From Bacillota bacterium (GTDB taxonomy: Bacteria; Bacillota_E; JAJZYS01; JAJYTV01), in assembly GCA_021845645.1 (NCBI GenBank), contig JAJZVM010000011.1:1-64000 (forward strand): 64,000 nucleotides of DNA, read 5' to 3'. Made by a program: the position numbers and the translations under genes. How positions within the stretch are numbered: the stretch's first letter is position 1; each line of letters starts with the position of its first letter. The notes beneath the pieces are model-generated. The model was not told where the DNA came from and made no database searches. It saw only the letters and a list, made by a program, of their open reading frames with translations. Positions 49,481 through 57,834 of the stretch are shown here, one piece after another.

Positions 49481-50422
49481 TCAGCCGAGAAAGGCCGCGA
49501 TCGCCGCCTGGAAGGCCTCTGCCTCCTCGAGGAACGGGTAGTGGTTGCTTTCTTCGAAGATCACCAGCCGGGAGCGCGGCACGAGGCGGTGGATCTCTTG
49601 CGAGCACCAGGTCGGACACTGGACGTCGTGGCGGCCGACCAGGATCAGCGTCGGGATGCCGATCCCCGGCAAGGCCGTGCGCAGGTCGAACGCGGCGTAG
49701 TCGACCGTCGAAAAGTACTCGAGGCGCCGGACCGCCATCTCCTTCGTCACGCCGCCGCCGAAATAGCTCTGGTAGCGCTCCGGATGGCGCAGGGAGAGCG
49801 CGGTGCGCTCAGCCGCGAGACGGGCCCGCTCGCCTCGGGACAGGCCCGCAGTCTTCAGCCGCTCGATCAGGTCCTGCATGTGCCCGAATTCGGGATGCCG
49901 CGGATGGTAGATGCACTCGGGGGACTGGTTGTACCAGCGCGACGCCGCCGCACCGACGACGACGAGGCGTCCAAGTCCCGCCTGCGCCGTCACGGCGTAG
50001 CAGAGCCCGAGCATGCCGCCTGTGGAGTGGCCGGCAAAATCCCAGCTAATGAATCCCAGTGCCGTTCGGATCGCCTCGAGGTCGTCCACCGCCGTGGCCA
50101 TGCTGAGCTCGGAAGGGGTTCCGGACCAGCTGGAGGCCCCCGCGCCGCGCAGGTTCACGAGGAAGACCTCGCGGAACGGGACGAAGGGGGCCGCAAAGCG
50201 GTCGCCGCTCGCATTGTAGACAGAATAGAGGTGCGTGACGGCGAGCGGCGGGCCGCTGCCCCTCCGAAACACCTCGAAGTCGCCGCGGGGCGTTTCGACG
50301 ACCTCGCGGCGCCAGGACACCACGCCCCCGTCGCTCTCTGCTGCGCCGGCCGTTCCTTTGGGCGCCGTGCGCGCGCCGCGGGGCGAAGCTCGCGGCAGGT
50401 GGGTGATGGCCCGGACCTTCAC
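49481..50422 (-). CDS. Alpha/beta hydrolase (proline iminopeptidase-like)
   Basis: A 313-residue alpha/beta hydrolase. The nucleophile elbow is GHSTGG (about residue 150), with oxyanion segment NLRGAGAS, the acid in VGRHDVQCP and the histidine in ESNHYPFLEE near the C-terminus. The form resembles proline iminopeptidases and prolyl-type hydrolases. The start overlaps the pepF stop by four bases (GTGA) and has no separate ribosome site, so it depends on coupling; a start near the VVSWRREVV segment is possible. Confidence 0.82.
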   Translation of the reverse strand: MKVRAITHLPRASPRGARTAPKGTAGAAESDGGVVSWRREVVETPRGDFEVFRRGSGPPLAVTHLYSVYNASGDRFAAPFVPFREVFLVNLRGAGASSWSGTPSELSMATAVDDLEAIRTALGFISWDFAGHSTGGMLGLCYAVTAQAGLGRLVVVGAAASRWYNQSPECIYHPRHPEFGHMQDLIERLKTAGLSRGERARLAAERTALSLRHPERYQSYFGGGVTKEMAVRRLEYFSTVDYAAFDLRTALPGIGIPTLILVGRHDVQCPTWCSQEIHRLVPRSRLVIFEESNHYPFLEEAEAFQAAIAAFLG

Positions 50423-52221
50423 GATCCGCGCTTGCCGAGATCGTCGACGACAGCCGTGAAGCTTTCAAGCCCATCTGTCAGGGTGGCTACCTCCATCAGG
50501 TCGACGCCAGCCCGGCGCAGGATCGGCAGGGGATCGTCGCTGCCGCCGGAGCCAAGGAACGCGAGGTAGCGCTCGGCAGCTGGCGCGCCGTCCTTCAGGA
50601 TGGCCTGCGAGAGCGCCGCGGCGGCGATGAAGCCCGTCGCGTACTGGAAGACGTAGTAGCCCATGTAGAAGTGGGGGATTCTCGCCCACTCGAACGTGCC
50701 TACCTCGTCGATCTCGAGGTCCGGACCGTAGTAGAGGCGCAGCAGATCGCCATAGGTCGCCTGCAGGAAGTCGGCAGTGAGGGCACCTCCCGCCTCCACC
50801 CGCTCGTAGGCCTTGAGCTCGAACTCGGCGAACAGCGTCTGACGGAACACCGTCGCGAGGAACTTCTGCGCCAGGTCGTCCCGCAGGTCGGTCTGCTCGA
50901 GCGAATCGCCGCTCGTGCGCAGCAGGTGCTGCAGGAGGAGGTGCTCGTTCGTCGTCGAGGCGATCTCGGCGAGGAAGATCGGGTACTGGGCGTTGCGGAA
51001 GGTCTGGTTCTCCCGCGACAGGATCGAGTGCATCGAGTGCCCCGCCTCGTGCACCAGCGTGAAGACGCTGTCGCGCGTGCCGGTGAAGCTCATCAGGATG
51101 TACGGATGCACGTCGTAGACGTCCATCGAGTAGGCCCCCGAGCGCTTGCCGCGATTCTCGTACACGTCGACGTAGCGGTCGTGCAGGATGTGCGAGAGCC
51201 CCTCGAGGTAGTGGCCGCCGAGCGGACCGAGACCCGCCCGCGCCATCTCCTGCGCCTCGGGCCAGCTGTAGTGCTGCTCTGGCAGATCGAGCAGCGGCGG
51301 GTAGATGTCGTAGAAGTGCATGCGATCGACGCCCAGCATCCTGCCGCGCCATGCGATGTAGCGGTGCAGCGACGGCAGCGCCGCGTGCACGGCGTCGATC
51401 AGGCGGTAGTAGAGTTCCCGCGGCAGATTGCGCCCGTCGAGGGCCGCCTCCAGAGCCGAGCCGTAGTGCCGCACCCGTGCGGCCGTCACGGCGGTGCGCA
51501 TCTGCTGGTCCAGCGTCGCGGCGAACGTGTGGCGGTGCTCCTCGTACGCCTTGTGCATGTTGAGGTAGGCAGACTGCCTGAGGTGCCGGTCGCGCGACTC
51601 CATGTACTGGCCGTAGCGGCCGTGGCTGAGGGGCATGGCGTCGCCGCTGCCGGTCTCGGCGTCCCTGAACGTGAGGTCGGCGTTCGAGAGCTGGCCGGCG
51701 ACCGTGTCGGCGTTGCCGAGGACAGGTGAGAACGCGGCGAGCAGCGCTTCCTCGCCGGGGGCGAGGACGTGCCTGCGCTGGCGCTCGATCTCCTTCAAGG
51801 TATGCCTGTACTCCGCAAGGTCCGGCGTCTGCCGCTGCAGTTCCTCCAGGCGCCCGTCGGGCAGGGCCACGAGCTCGGGCACCAGGAATGCGGTCGCCTC
51901 CCCGGCCTGGGCGGCGGTCGCCTGAGCCTTCGCGACCATCTCGGTGCCTTGCGGGTCCTGCGTGTCCTGGTCGTGGTGGAACATGCCGTAGGCCCAGATG
52001 CGCTCGAGCCGGCGCCCGATCTCGTCCTCCGCCCGCAGGGCCGCGAGCAGCTGCCCGCCGCTCTCGCCCAGGCGGCCGCGGTAGGTCTCGAAGCCGCTGC
52101 ACATCTCCTGGACCTCCGCGAGCGCGGCCTCCCACGCCGCATAGCCCTGGTAGAGGTCCTCGAGATTCCACTGCAGCGACGAATCCATCTCGCTCCGCAG
52201 CTTGACTTCCGCTATCGCCAT
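50419..52221 (-). CDS. pepF: Oligoendopeptidase F (M3 family)
   Basis: A 600-residue zinc peptidase that cuts peptides of about 7-17 residues in the cytoplasm. The M3 site is LVHEAGHSMHS with His391, Glu392 and His395, and the third ligand region is IASTTNEHLLLQHLL. The N-terminal oligopeptidase-F domain begins WNLEDLY at residue 18. ATG 52221 follows GGAGGAGG by six bases; the longer frame to 53031 runs antisense to the dehydratase gene. It is followed directly by an alpha/beta hydrolase. Confidence 0.95.
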   Translation of the reverse strand: MAIAEVKLRSEMDSSLQWNLEDLYQGYAAWEAALAEVQEMCSGFETYRGRLGESGGQLLAALRAEDEIGRRLERIWAYGMFHHDQDTQDPQGTEMVAKAQATAAQAGEATAFLVPELVALPDGRLEELQRQTPDLAEYRHTLKEIERQRRHVLAPGEEALLAAFSPVLGNADTVAGQLSNADLTFRDAETGSGDAMPLSHGRYGQYMESRDRHLRQSAYLNMHKAYEEHRHTFAATLDQQMRTAVTAARVRHYGSALEAALDGRNLPRELYYRLIDAVHAALPSLHRYIAWRGRMLGVDRMHFYDIYPPLLDLPEQHYSWPEAQEMARAGLGPLGGHYLEGLSHILHDRYVDVYENRGKRSGAYSMDVYDVHPYILMSFTGTRDSVFTLVHEAGHSMHSILSRENQTFRNAQYPIFLAEIASTTNEHLLLQHLLRTSGDSLEQTDLRDDLAQKFLATVFRQTLFAEFELKAYERVEAGGALTADFLQATYGDLLRLYYGPDLEIDEVGTFEWARIPHFYMGYYVFQYATGFIAAAALSQAILKDGAPAAERYLAFLGSGGSDDPLPILRRAGVDLMEVATLTDGLESFTAVVDDLGKRGS

Positions 52222-52368
52222 GTTAAGCCTCCTCCATCCATTGCTTAGATTCTTCCACCAGCGGAGCCTGCATCCTGCGTCCGGCGCGGCAGGATGCGAT
52301 GAAGCGACGCGAGAAGTCCCATGGTAGAACGCCGAAGGGAGGTGGCGCGCCGCTGGGCGCGCCCGACC

Positions 52369-53325
52369 ATGCCTGAGACCGCACCTGCACCGTCGCTGGA
52401 CAGCATCCTTGCCGCCGCCCGGCTCATCGCCCCGGTCCTGATGCCGACGCCGCTCCTGCCCGCGCGAGCGGACGCCCTCGGGGCGCTGCGCCTGAAGCCG
52501 GAGAACCTGCAGCGCACGGGTTCGTTCAAGATCCGGGGTGCCTACCACAAGCTCAGCCGCTCGCTCGAGGACGCCCGGGCCCGCGGCGTCGTCGCCTACT
52601 CGTCCGGCAACCACGGCCAGGCCGTGGCCTGCGCCGCTTCCCTGCTCGGCTGCCGCGCGACCGTCGTCATGCCGGAAGGGGGCGTGGTCGAGAAGCGGCG
52701 CGGCGTCGTAGCCTACGGCGGCCGGGTCGTGCTCTGCCAGGGAGGCTCCGACGAGCGTCGGCGCATCGCCGAGGACATGGCGCATGAGGATGGCCTGGTC
52801 CTCGTGCCGCCCTACGATGACCTCGACGTCATCACGGGACAGGCCAGCGTGGGGCTCGAAATCGCACAGGAGTTCCCCGCGGTGCGCCAGGTGCTGGTGC
52901 CGGTCGGTGGCGGCGGCCTGTTGGGCGGCAGCGCCCTCGCGCTCAAGGCGCTCGTGCCGGGCGTGCGCGTCGTCGGCGTCGAGCCGCAGGGCGCGAACGA
53001 CCTCTGGCTGAGCTTCGCCCGCGGCGAGCACGTTGCCCTCGCGCAGGTCGACACAGCGGCCGACGGCCTGCGCACGCAGTCGGTCGGCAGTCTCAACTAC
53101 CCCATCCTGCGGCAGTGGGTCGACGACGTGGTCACGGTCACGGAGGACGAGATCCTTTCGGCCGTAGAGGCCCTGCTCTGGCGCGAGAAGCTCCTTGTCG
53201 AGCCGTCCGGCGCCGTCGCGTACGCCGCCTTCGCGGCGGGCAAGGTGTCGCAGGACCTGCCGAGCGCAGTCGTGCTGTCCGGCGGCAACATCGCGCGCGA
53301 CTACCTGCAGCGGGTGGTCGGCTGA
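52369..53325 (+). CDS. Threonine/serine dehydratase without regulatory domain
   Basis: A 318-residue PLP enzyme of the tryptophan-synthase-beta fold. The catalytic lysine is in RTGSFKIRGAY (Lys54), the PLP phosphate loop is GGGGLLGG near residue 178, and SSGNHGQAVA is at about 80. There is no ACT-like regulatory tail, so it matches the catabolic TdcB form, which deaminates threonine or serine to a 2-oxoacid. Two starts are possible: ATG 52369 (chosen from family alignment) and ATG 52321. It is first in an operon with an exporter and a CBS-ACT protein. Confidence 0.88.
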   Translation: MPETAPAPSLDSILAAARLIAPVLMPTPLLPARADALGALRLKPENLQRTGSFKIRGAYHKLSRSLEDARARGVVAYSSGNHGQAVACAASLLGCRATVVMPEGGVVEKRRGVVAYGGRVVLCQGGSDERRRIAEDMAHEDGLVLVPPYDDLDVITGQASVGLEIAQEFPAVRQVLVPVGGGGLLGGSALALKALVPGVRVVGVEPQGANDLWLSFARGEHVALAQVDTAADGLRTQSVGSLNYPILRQWVDDVVTVTEDEILSAVEALLWREKLLVEPSGAVAYAAFAAGKVSQDLPSAVVLSGGNIARDYLQRVVG

Positions 53326-53327
53326 AC

Positions 53328-54263
53328 GTGCCGAGGGGCGTCCAGGGCATCGTCCTCGTGCTTCTCGCCACCAGCCTCTGGGGCCTCAGCGGCACGGCGG
53401 CGCAGCTTCTCTTCACGCATTTCGGCTTCTCGCCGCTCTTCCTCGTCGTCGTGCGGCTCTGGGGCGCGAGCCTCCTGCTCCTGCTCGCCATCGGCGTGCG
53501 CCAGCCGCGCAGCCTGCGCGTCTCGGCGAGGGATCTCGGGGGTCTGGCCGTCTTCGGCGCCCTGGGCTTCTTTCTCGTCCAGTTCTCCTACTTCGCCGCG
53601 ATCGCGCTCGTCGGCGTCGCCATGGCCACGTTCCTGCAGTATCTCGGCCCGCCGCTGATCGCGGCCTGGTTCGTCGTCACCCAGCGCCGCCCGCCGGCTC
53701 GCGCCGAGTCCGTGGCGCTGTCGCTGGCCATCCTCGGCACCGTGCTGCTCGTCCTCGGGCAGGGAGGCGTCCGCCTTCAGCCGCTCGGTATCGTCTTCGG
53801 TCTCCTCTCCGCCTTCAGCCTCGCCTTCTACACGATCTTCCCCCATGATCTCATCCGGCGGCACGGGCCCTTCACCACCACCGCATTCGGCTTCCTGTTC
53901 GGCGCCGTCGTGGCGACCTTGCCCTTTCCGCTCTGGCAGCACGGCATCGGTCGGCTCACCACGGGCAGCCTACTTCTCATCGCGTTCGTCGTCGTGCTCG
54001 GCACCCTCGTGCCCTTCGCCCTCTACGTCTTCTCCCTGACGCGCCTTCGGCCGACCGCTGTCGGCATCGCAGCGACAGCCGAGCCCCTCTCGGCGGCCAT
54101 CAGCGCTTTCCTGGTGCTCGGACAGGCTCTGCGCTGGCCGCAGTACCTCGGCGGCGCGCTGATCCTCGGCGCGATGATCGCCTTGGCGCGCGAGAGCGGC
54201 AGGAGCGCGGCCGGCGAAGCCGAACCCACCCCAGTAGCCGCAGGCGGGAGGCCTGATTGTTGA
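53328..54263 (+). CDS. EamA-family transporter
   Basis: A 311-residue DMT protein with ten membrane helices in two EamA repeats. It begins VLVLLATSLWGLSGTAAQLLF and has late motifs EPLSAAISAFLVLGQALRWPQYLGGALIL. GTG 53328 is two bases after the dehydratase stop, so expression is coupled. It is a plausible exporter of amino acids or the deaminated product; this is inferred from context. Confidence 0.87.
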   Translation: MPRGVQGIVLVLLATSLWGLSGTAAQLLFTHFGFSPLFLVVVRLWGASLLLLLAIGVRQPRSLRVSARDLGGLAVFGALGFFLVQFSYFAAIALVGVAMATFLQYLGPPLIAAWFVVTQRRPPARAESVALSLAILGTVLLVLGQGGVRLQPLGIVFGLLSAFSLAFYTIFPHDLIRRHGPFTTTAFGFLFGAVVATLPFPLWQHGIGRLTTGSLLLIAFVVVLGTLVPFALYVFSLTRLRPTAVGIAATAEPLSAAISAFLVLGQALRWPQYLGGALILGAMIALARESGRSAAGEAEPTPVAAGGRPDC

Positions 54264-54871
54264 TGCTGCTCGGATCACTGATGCTGCCCCTCGACCGCTC
54301 CCTGATCTCTCCCGTCGCCACCTTGAGCGAGGCCTACACGCAGCTCCTCGACGCGCAGCTGACCTGCCTCGTGCTCGACGAGCAGCCGCGCGGGCGCATC
54401 GTGCGCATGCGCAGCATCCTCGAGCACCTCGCTGGCGCCGTCATGCACGGCATGAAGGCGGACCCCAACCGGCCGATCGCCACGATCGCGGAGCATGTCG
54501 AGACACTGCCGCAGTCGGCGCCGATCGAGCTGGCCGCGAAGGCCCTCTGGCGACGCCCGTCCCGCGCCGTACTGGTCGCCGACCAGCAGGGCGAGGTGGT
54601 CGGCCTGCTTGGCTGGCCACAGCTCAACCACTTCTTCGACGAGATCCTCGACATCGAGTACGCGACGCGCCTGCACTTCCATGTCGGCGACCGTCCCGGC
54701 GAGATGGCGCACGCCCTCACGGCTGTGGCGGCCGCTGGCGCGAACGTCCAGGCCACCTACCTCTCGCACCCGCATGGCGACCAGCGCTTCGGGACGATCT
54801 ACGTGCCGGACGACGCCGCCACCTCTGCACGCGACGCGCTCTCCGCGGCAGGCTTCCGCCTGCTGGACTGA
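54257..54871 (+). CDS. CBS-CBS-ACT domain protein (AcuB-like)
   Basis: A 204-residue sensor-like protein with a pair of CBS motifs (about residues 10-130, typical end VLVADQQGEVVGLLGWPQL) and a C-terminal ACT domain (about 135-204, FHVGDRPGEMAHALTAVAAAGANV). CBS pairs bind adenylates and ACT domains bind amino acids; the pairing matches AcuB-type proteins. Its start (TTG 54257, or TTG 54260/ATG 54263) lies inside the exporter end. Because the threonine dehydratase in the same operon lacks a regulatory domain, this protein might serve it in trans; this is a hypothesis. Confidence 0.82.
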   Translation: MLMLLGSLMLPLDRSLISPVATLSEAYTQLLDAQLTCLVLDEQPRGRIVRMRSILEHLAGAVMHGMKADPNRPIATIAEHVETLPQSAPIELAAKALWRRPSRAVLVADQQGEVVGLLGWPQLNHFFDEILDIEYATRLHFHVGDRPGEMAHALTAVAAAGANVQATYLSHPHGDQRFGTIYVPDDAATSARDALSAAGFRLLD

Positions 54872-54892
54872 TGCTCCCGGCCAGACGTGCGA

Positions 54893-54922
54893 GGAGGGCC
54901 GCCCGTTCGCGGGCGGCCCTCC
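54893..54922. terminator. Bidirectional terminator between the CBS-ACT and M32 genes
   Basis: Perfect 13-bp stem GGAGGGCCGCCCG closed by a TTCG tetraloop. It lies 21 bp after one gene and 10 bp after the convergent one, so it can end both transcripts. Confidence 0.8.
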
Positions 54923-54932
54923 TGCGTGAAGG

Positions 54933-56435
54933 CTAGAGGCCGTAGATCTCGCCGAACTTGCTCCGGATGTAGGCGAGGTAAGGTCGGGTGGTGAGACCCT
55001 CGCCGGTCGCCTTGCGCAGGAAGCCCTCCGTCGTCTCGCGCGAGCCGAGCTGGTGGAGCTCACGGCGCAGGAACGAGAGCAGCGGCTGGAAATCTCCCGC
55101 CGCGATCCGCTCGGGCAGGTCCCCGACGGTTCGGCCGGCCGCCTCCCAGATCTGGCCCGCGACCACGTTGCCGACGGTGTAGCCGATGAAGCCGCCGAGG
55201 CCGCCCGTCCAGTGGATGTCCTGCAGCGCCCCCTCGAGATCGTCCGAAGGCGTCACGCCCAGGTAGCCTTGCATCTTGGCCCGCCAGGCCTCCGGCACAT
55301 CCTCTGCCTTGAGCTCGCCCTGCATCAGGGCGCGCTCCACCTCGAAGCGGACGGCGATATGCAGGTTGTAGGTGACCTCGTCCGCGTCGACGCGGATCAG
55401 CGACGGCGCGACGAAGTTGACCGCCCGGTAGATGTCCTCGACGCCGACATGGCCGAGCTCCGCCGGGAACGCCGCCTGGGCCTTCGGCAGAAAGTGGCTC
55501 CAGAACGCGCGGGAGCGGCCGACGAGGTTCTCCCAGAGGCGCGACTGCGACTCGTGCACGCCGCTTGAGATGGCCTGGCCGAGCGGCGTGCGGGCCCACT
55601 CGGCCGGCAGGCCCTGCTCGTAGAGGCCATGCCCGCCCTCGTGGAGGGTGCTGAAGAATCCCGATGCGAACGACTTCTCGTCGATGCGCGTCGTGATGCG
55701 CACGTCGCCCACGCCGAACGACGTGGTGAAAGGATGGATCGAGCGGTCCTGGCGGCCGCGGCGGAAGTCGAAGCCGAAGGCCCGCACCGCGTCGAGTCCG
55801 AGCTGCCACTGCCGCTCGTCTGGGAAGTGTCCGAAGAGGATTCGGCGGTCGACACGGTCCCTGCGCACGGCGATCTCCTGCACCAAGGGCACGAGCGCGG
55901 CCTTCAGGTCGCCCAGCAGCTGCGCGCCGGCCTTGGCGGTCATGCCGGGCTCGGAGAGGTCGAGAAGCGCATCGTAGGGCTCCTCGGCGTAACCTAGGGC
56001 CTGCGCGATCTCGCGGCTGAGGTCGACCATCCTCGCGAAGGCCGGGGCGAAGAGGCCGAAGTCCTTCGCGGCACGCGCCGCAACCCATGCCTCGTACGCC
56101 TCGACCGTGAGCCGCATCTGGCGCGCGACGAGCTCCTTGGGGAGCTTCGCGGCCTGGTCGCAGGCACGCTGCACCGTGCGCAGGAACGCGTGGCGCACAT
56201 CGTCGGCGGGAGCCCCCGCGACCTCCTGGGCGAAGGCGTGGAGCAGTTCTTGGAACTCCGCGTCGACGAACCGCTCATGCGCGAGGGACGCGAGGGTGGC
56301 GAGCTGCTCGCCGCGCCCCCGGTTGCCTCCTTCCGGCATGTAGGTCATCTGGTCCCAGCCGAGCACCGCCGCTGCGCGCTGGATGTCGTCGATCTCCTCG
56401 AGCCTGGCCCTCAGCGCTGAAAGCCGATCTGTCAC
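54933..56435 (-). CDS. Metallocarboxypeptidase, M32 family (carboxypeptidase Taq)
   Basis: A 500-residue carboxypeptidase with broad specificity, acting in the cytoplasm. The zinc site is LHEGGHGLYEQGL (His265), followed by SGVHESQSRLWEN, and the DEVTYNLHI and LGGFIGYTVGN segments are typical. GTG 56435 is chosen because AAGGAG lies about 9-10 bases upstream and the family N-terminus begins there; the ATG at 56519 would add unlike sequence. It forms part of a peptide-degrading cluster. Confidence 0.94.
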   Translation of the reverse strand: MTDRLSALRARLEEIDDIQRAAAVLGWDQMTYMPEGGNRGRGEQLATLASLAHERFVDAEFQELLHAFAQEVAGAPADDVRHAFLRTVQRACDQAAKLPKELVARQMRLTVEAYEAWVAARAAKDFGLFAPAFARMVDLSREIAQALGYAEEPYDALLDLSEPGMTAKAGAQLLGDLKAALVPLVQEIAVRRDRVDRRILFGHFPDERQWQLGLDAVRAFGFDFRRGRQDRSIHPFTTSFGVGDVRITTRIDEKSFASGFFSTLHEGGHGLYEQGLPAEWARTPLGQAISSGVHESQSRLWENLVGRSRAFWSHFLPKAQAAFPAELGHVGVEDIYRAVNFVAPSLIRVDADEVTYNLHIAVRFEVERALMQGELKAEDVPEAWRAKMQGYLGVTPSDDLEGALQDIHWTGGLGGFIGYTVGNVVAGQIWEAAGRTVGDLPERIAAGDFQPLLSFLRRELHQLGSRETTEGFLRKATGEGLTTRPYLAYIRSKFGEIYGL

Positions 56436-56503
56436 CTTGGTTGTCTCCTTCCGCTTGTCCCGCGCCACTTGCAGGGCTACGCTCCATGAGAGAGGTGCCT
56501 GCC

Positions 56504-56671
56504 GTGCCGTTCGAAACACCCAGGTTCGATCCGCCGGGTCCTGTTCCCTCGCCCGTCCTTGCCCCCGGTCAGCTCTGCCCCAACTGCCAGCTCGCGCGGC
56601 TGCAGGCCGAACCGCGCCATCAGGTCAGCTGCCCGCTCTGCGGCTTCACGACGGCCCCGCCCTGCACCTGA
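56504..56671 (+). CDS. Small zinc-ribbon protein
   Basis: A 55-residue frame starting GTG 56504 behind GAGAGAGG (spacing eight). It has a proline-rich first half and two CxxC pairs: QLCPNCQL and VSCPLCGF, typical of a rubredoxin-like zinc ribbon. Similar short proteins occur widely but have no set function. It is divergent from the M32 gene and converges on the DmpA gene. It has a moderate chance of being real. Confidence 0.45.
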   Translation: MPFETPRFDPPGPVPSPVLAPGQLCPNCQLARLQAEPRHQVSCPLCGFTTAPPCT

Positions 56672-56759
56672 TGACGCCTTGGGCCGGCCGTGCGCCGACC
56701 AGAGTTCTTCCTGCCGCGCTGCGCGATCCCCTGCCTCGGCAAAGCCCCGCCTGACCTGC

Positions 56760-57803
56760 CTAACGTCCCGCGAGCAGTGCGATGGTCTCCTCCAGCGGCA
56801 GCGCGGGCACGATGCGGCCCATGCGCCCGCGGGTCGTCTCGGCCATCGCGAGTGCGTTCAGGATGGCCTCCTCCGTCGCCTCCGCGACCGCATGGAACGC
56901 CGCCGTCGCGAGAGGGCCGCCGTCTTCATGCCCTGGCGCTGCGCTCGCTGCGGTCGAGAAGGCGATCGCGATGTCGCCGCTGCCGTGCGAGGCGACCGAA
57001 CCGAGGCGCGCCAGGCCGAACGTCGTCCGCCGCGCGAGGCGCTGGAGCGACACCGCGTCCCAGGGCAGGTCGGTGGCGACGATCATCATGATCGAGCCAT
57101 CGGGCGGCCGGAAGTCGGCGGGGCGCAGGTGACGGCCGACGGGGACACCCAAGATGGTGAGGTCGCCGGATGAGCCGAAGTTGGCCTGCACCAGCACCCC
57201 GATGGTGAAGTCGCTCTCCGGGACCCGTCGCGATGCCGTGCCGATGCCGCCCTTCCAACCGCAGCAGACCATGCCCCTGCCGCCGCCGACAGCCCCCTCC
57301 GCGACCGGCCCCGCGACGGCGGCCCCGAGCGCCTGGACGGCGTGCTCGGGACGTACCGCGAACTGGCGCAGATCGTTCAGGTAGCCGTCGTTGCATTCGC
57401 CGACGACGACGTTCGGCGTCGGACGGCCGTCGCCCAGGCCCGGCTCCTGCTGCATGAGGTAGCGGATGCCGCCCTCGAGGGCCGCCCCGACCGAGAACGT
57501 GTTCGTCAGCAGGATCGGCGTCTCGATCTCGCCGAGTTCCGCCAGCTGCACGAGCCCCGCCGTCTTGCCAAAGCCGTTGATGACGTGGCTCGCAGCCCTC
57601 AGCTTCCACTGAGGCATGCCGCCGCCGTGCGGCACAATGGCCGTCACGCCGGTGCAGACGGCATCCGCGAAGCCCGTCTCCGGACCCAAGGTTACGTGGC
57701 CTACCCGAACCCCCGGGACATCGGTGATCGCGTTCCACCTGCCCGGCTCGAGCACCCCGATTGCGATCCCGAGATCGCGCCACCGGTTCCTGGCACCGTC
57801 CAA
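56760..57803 (-). CDS. P1-family peptidase (DmpA-like, S58)
   Basis: A 347-residue N-terminal-nucleophile peptidase. It carries ITDVPGVRVGHVTLG near the start, LLTNTFSVG, GGGRGMVCCGWKGGIGTASR (about 171-190) and LVQANFG. The precursor is expected to cut itself at Gly236-Ser237 in DGSIMMIVATDLP, freeing the catalytic serine of a 111-residue beta chain. Family members are D-aminopeptidases/amidases or beta-peptidyl aminopeptidases. It lies 31 bp after addA on the minus strand. Confidence 0.9.
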   Translation of the reverse strand: MDGARNRWRDLGIAIGVLEPGRWNAITDVPGVRVGHVTLGPETGFADAVCTGVTAIVPHGGGMPQWKLRAASHVINGFGKTAGLVQLAELGEIETPILLTNTFSVGAALEGGIRYLMQQEPGLGDGRPTPNVVVGECNDGYLNDLRQFAVRPEHAVQALGAAVAGPVAEGAVGGGRGMVCCGWKGGIGTASRRVPESDFTIGVLVQANFGSSGDLTILGVPVGRHLRPADFRPPDGSIMMIVATDLPWDAVSLQRLARRTTFGLARLGSVASHGSGDIAIAFSTAASAAPGHEDGGPLATAAFHAVAEATEEAILNALAMAETTRGRMGRIVPALPLEETIALLAGR

Positions 57804-57834
57804 CGCCGAGACCCTCCCTTTCCTCCCCGCAGCC

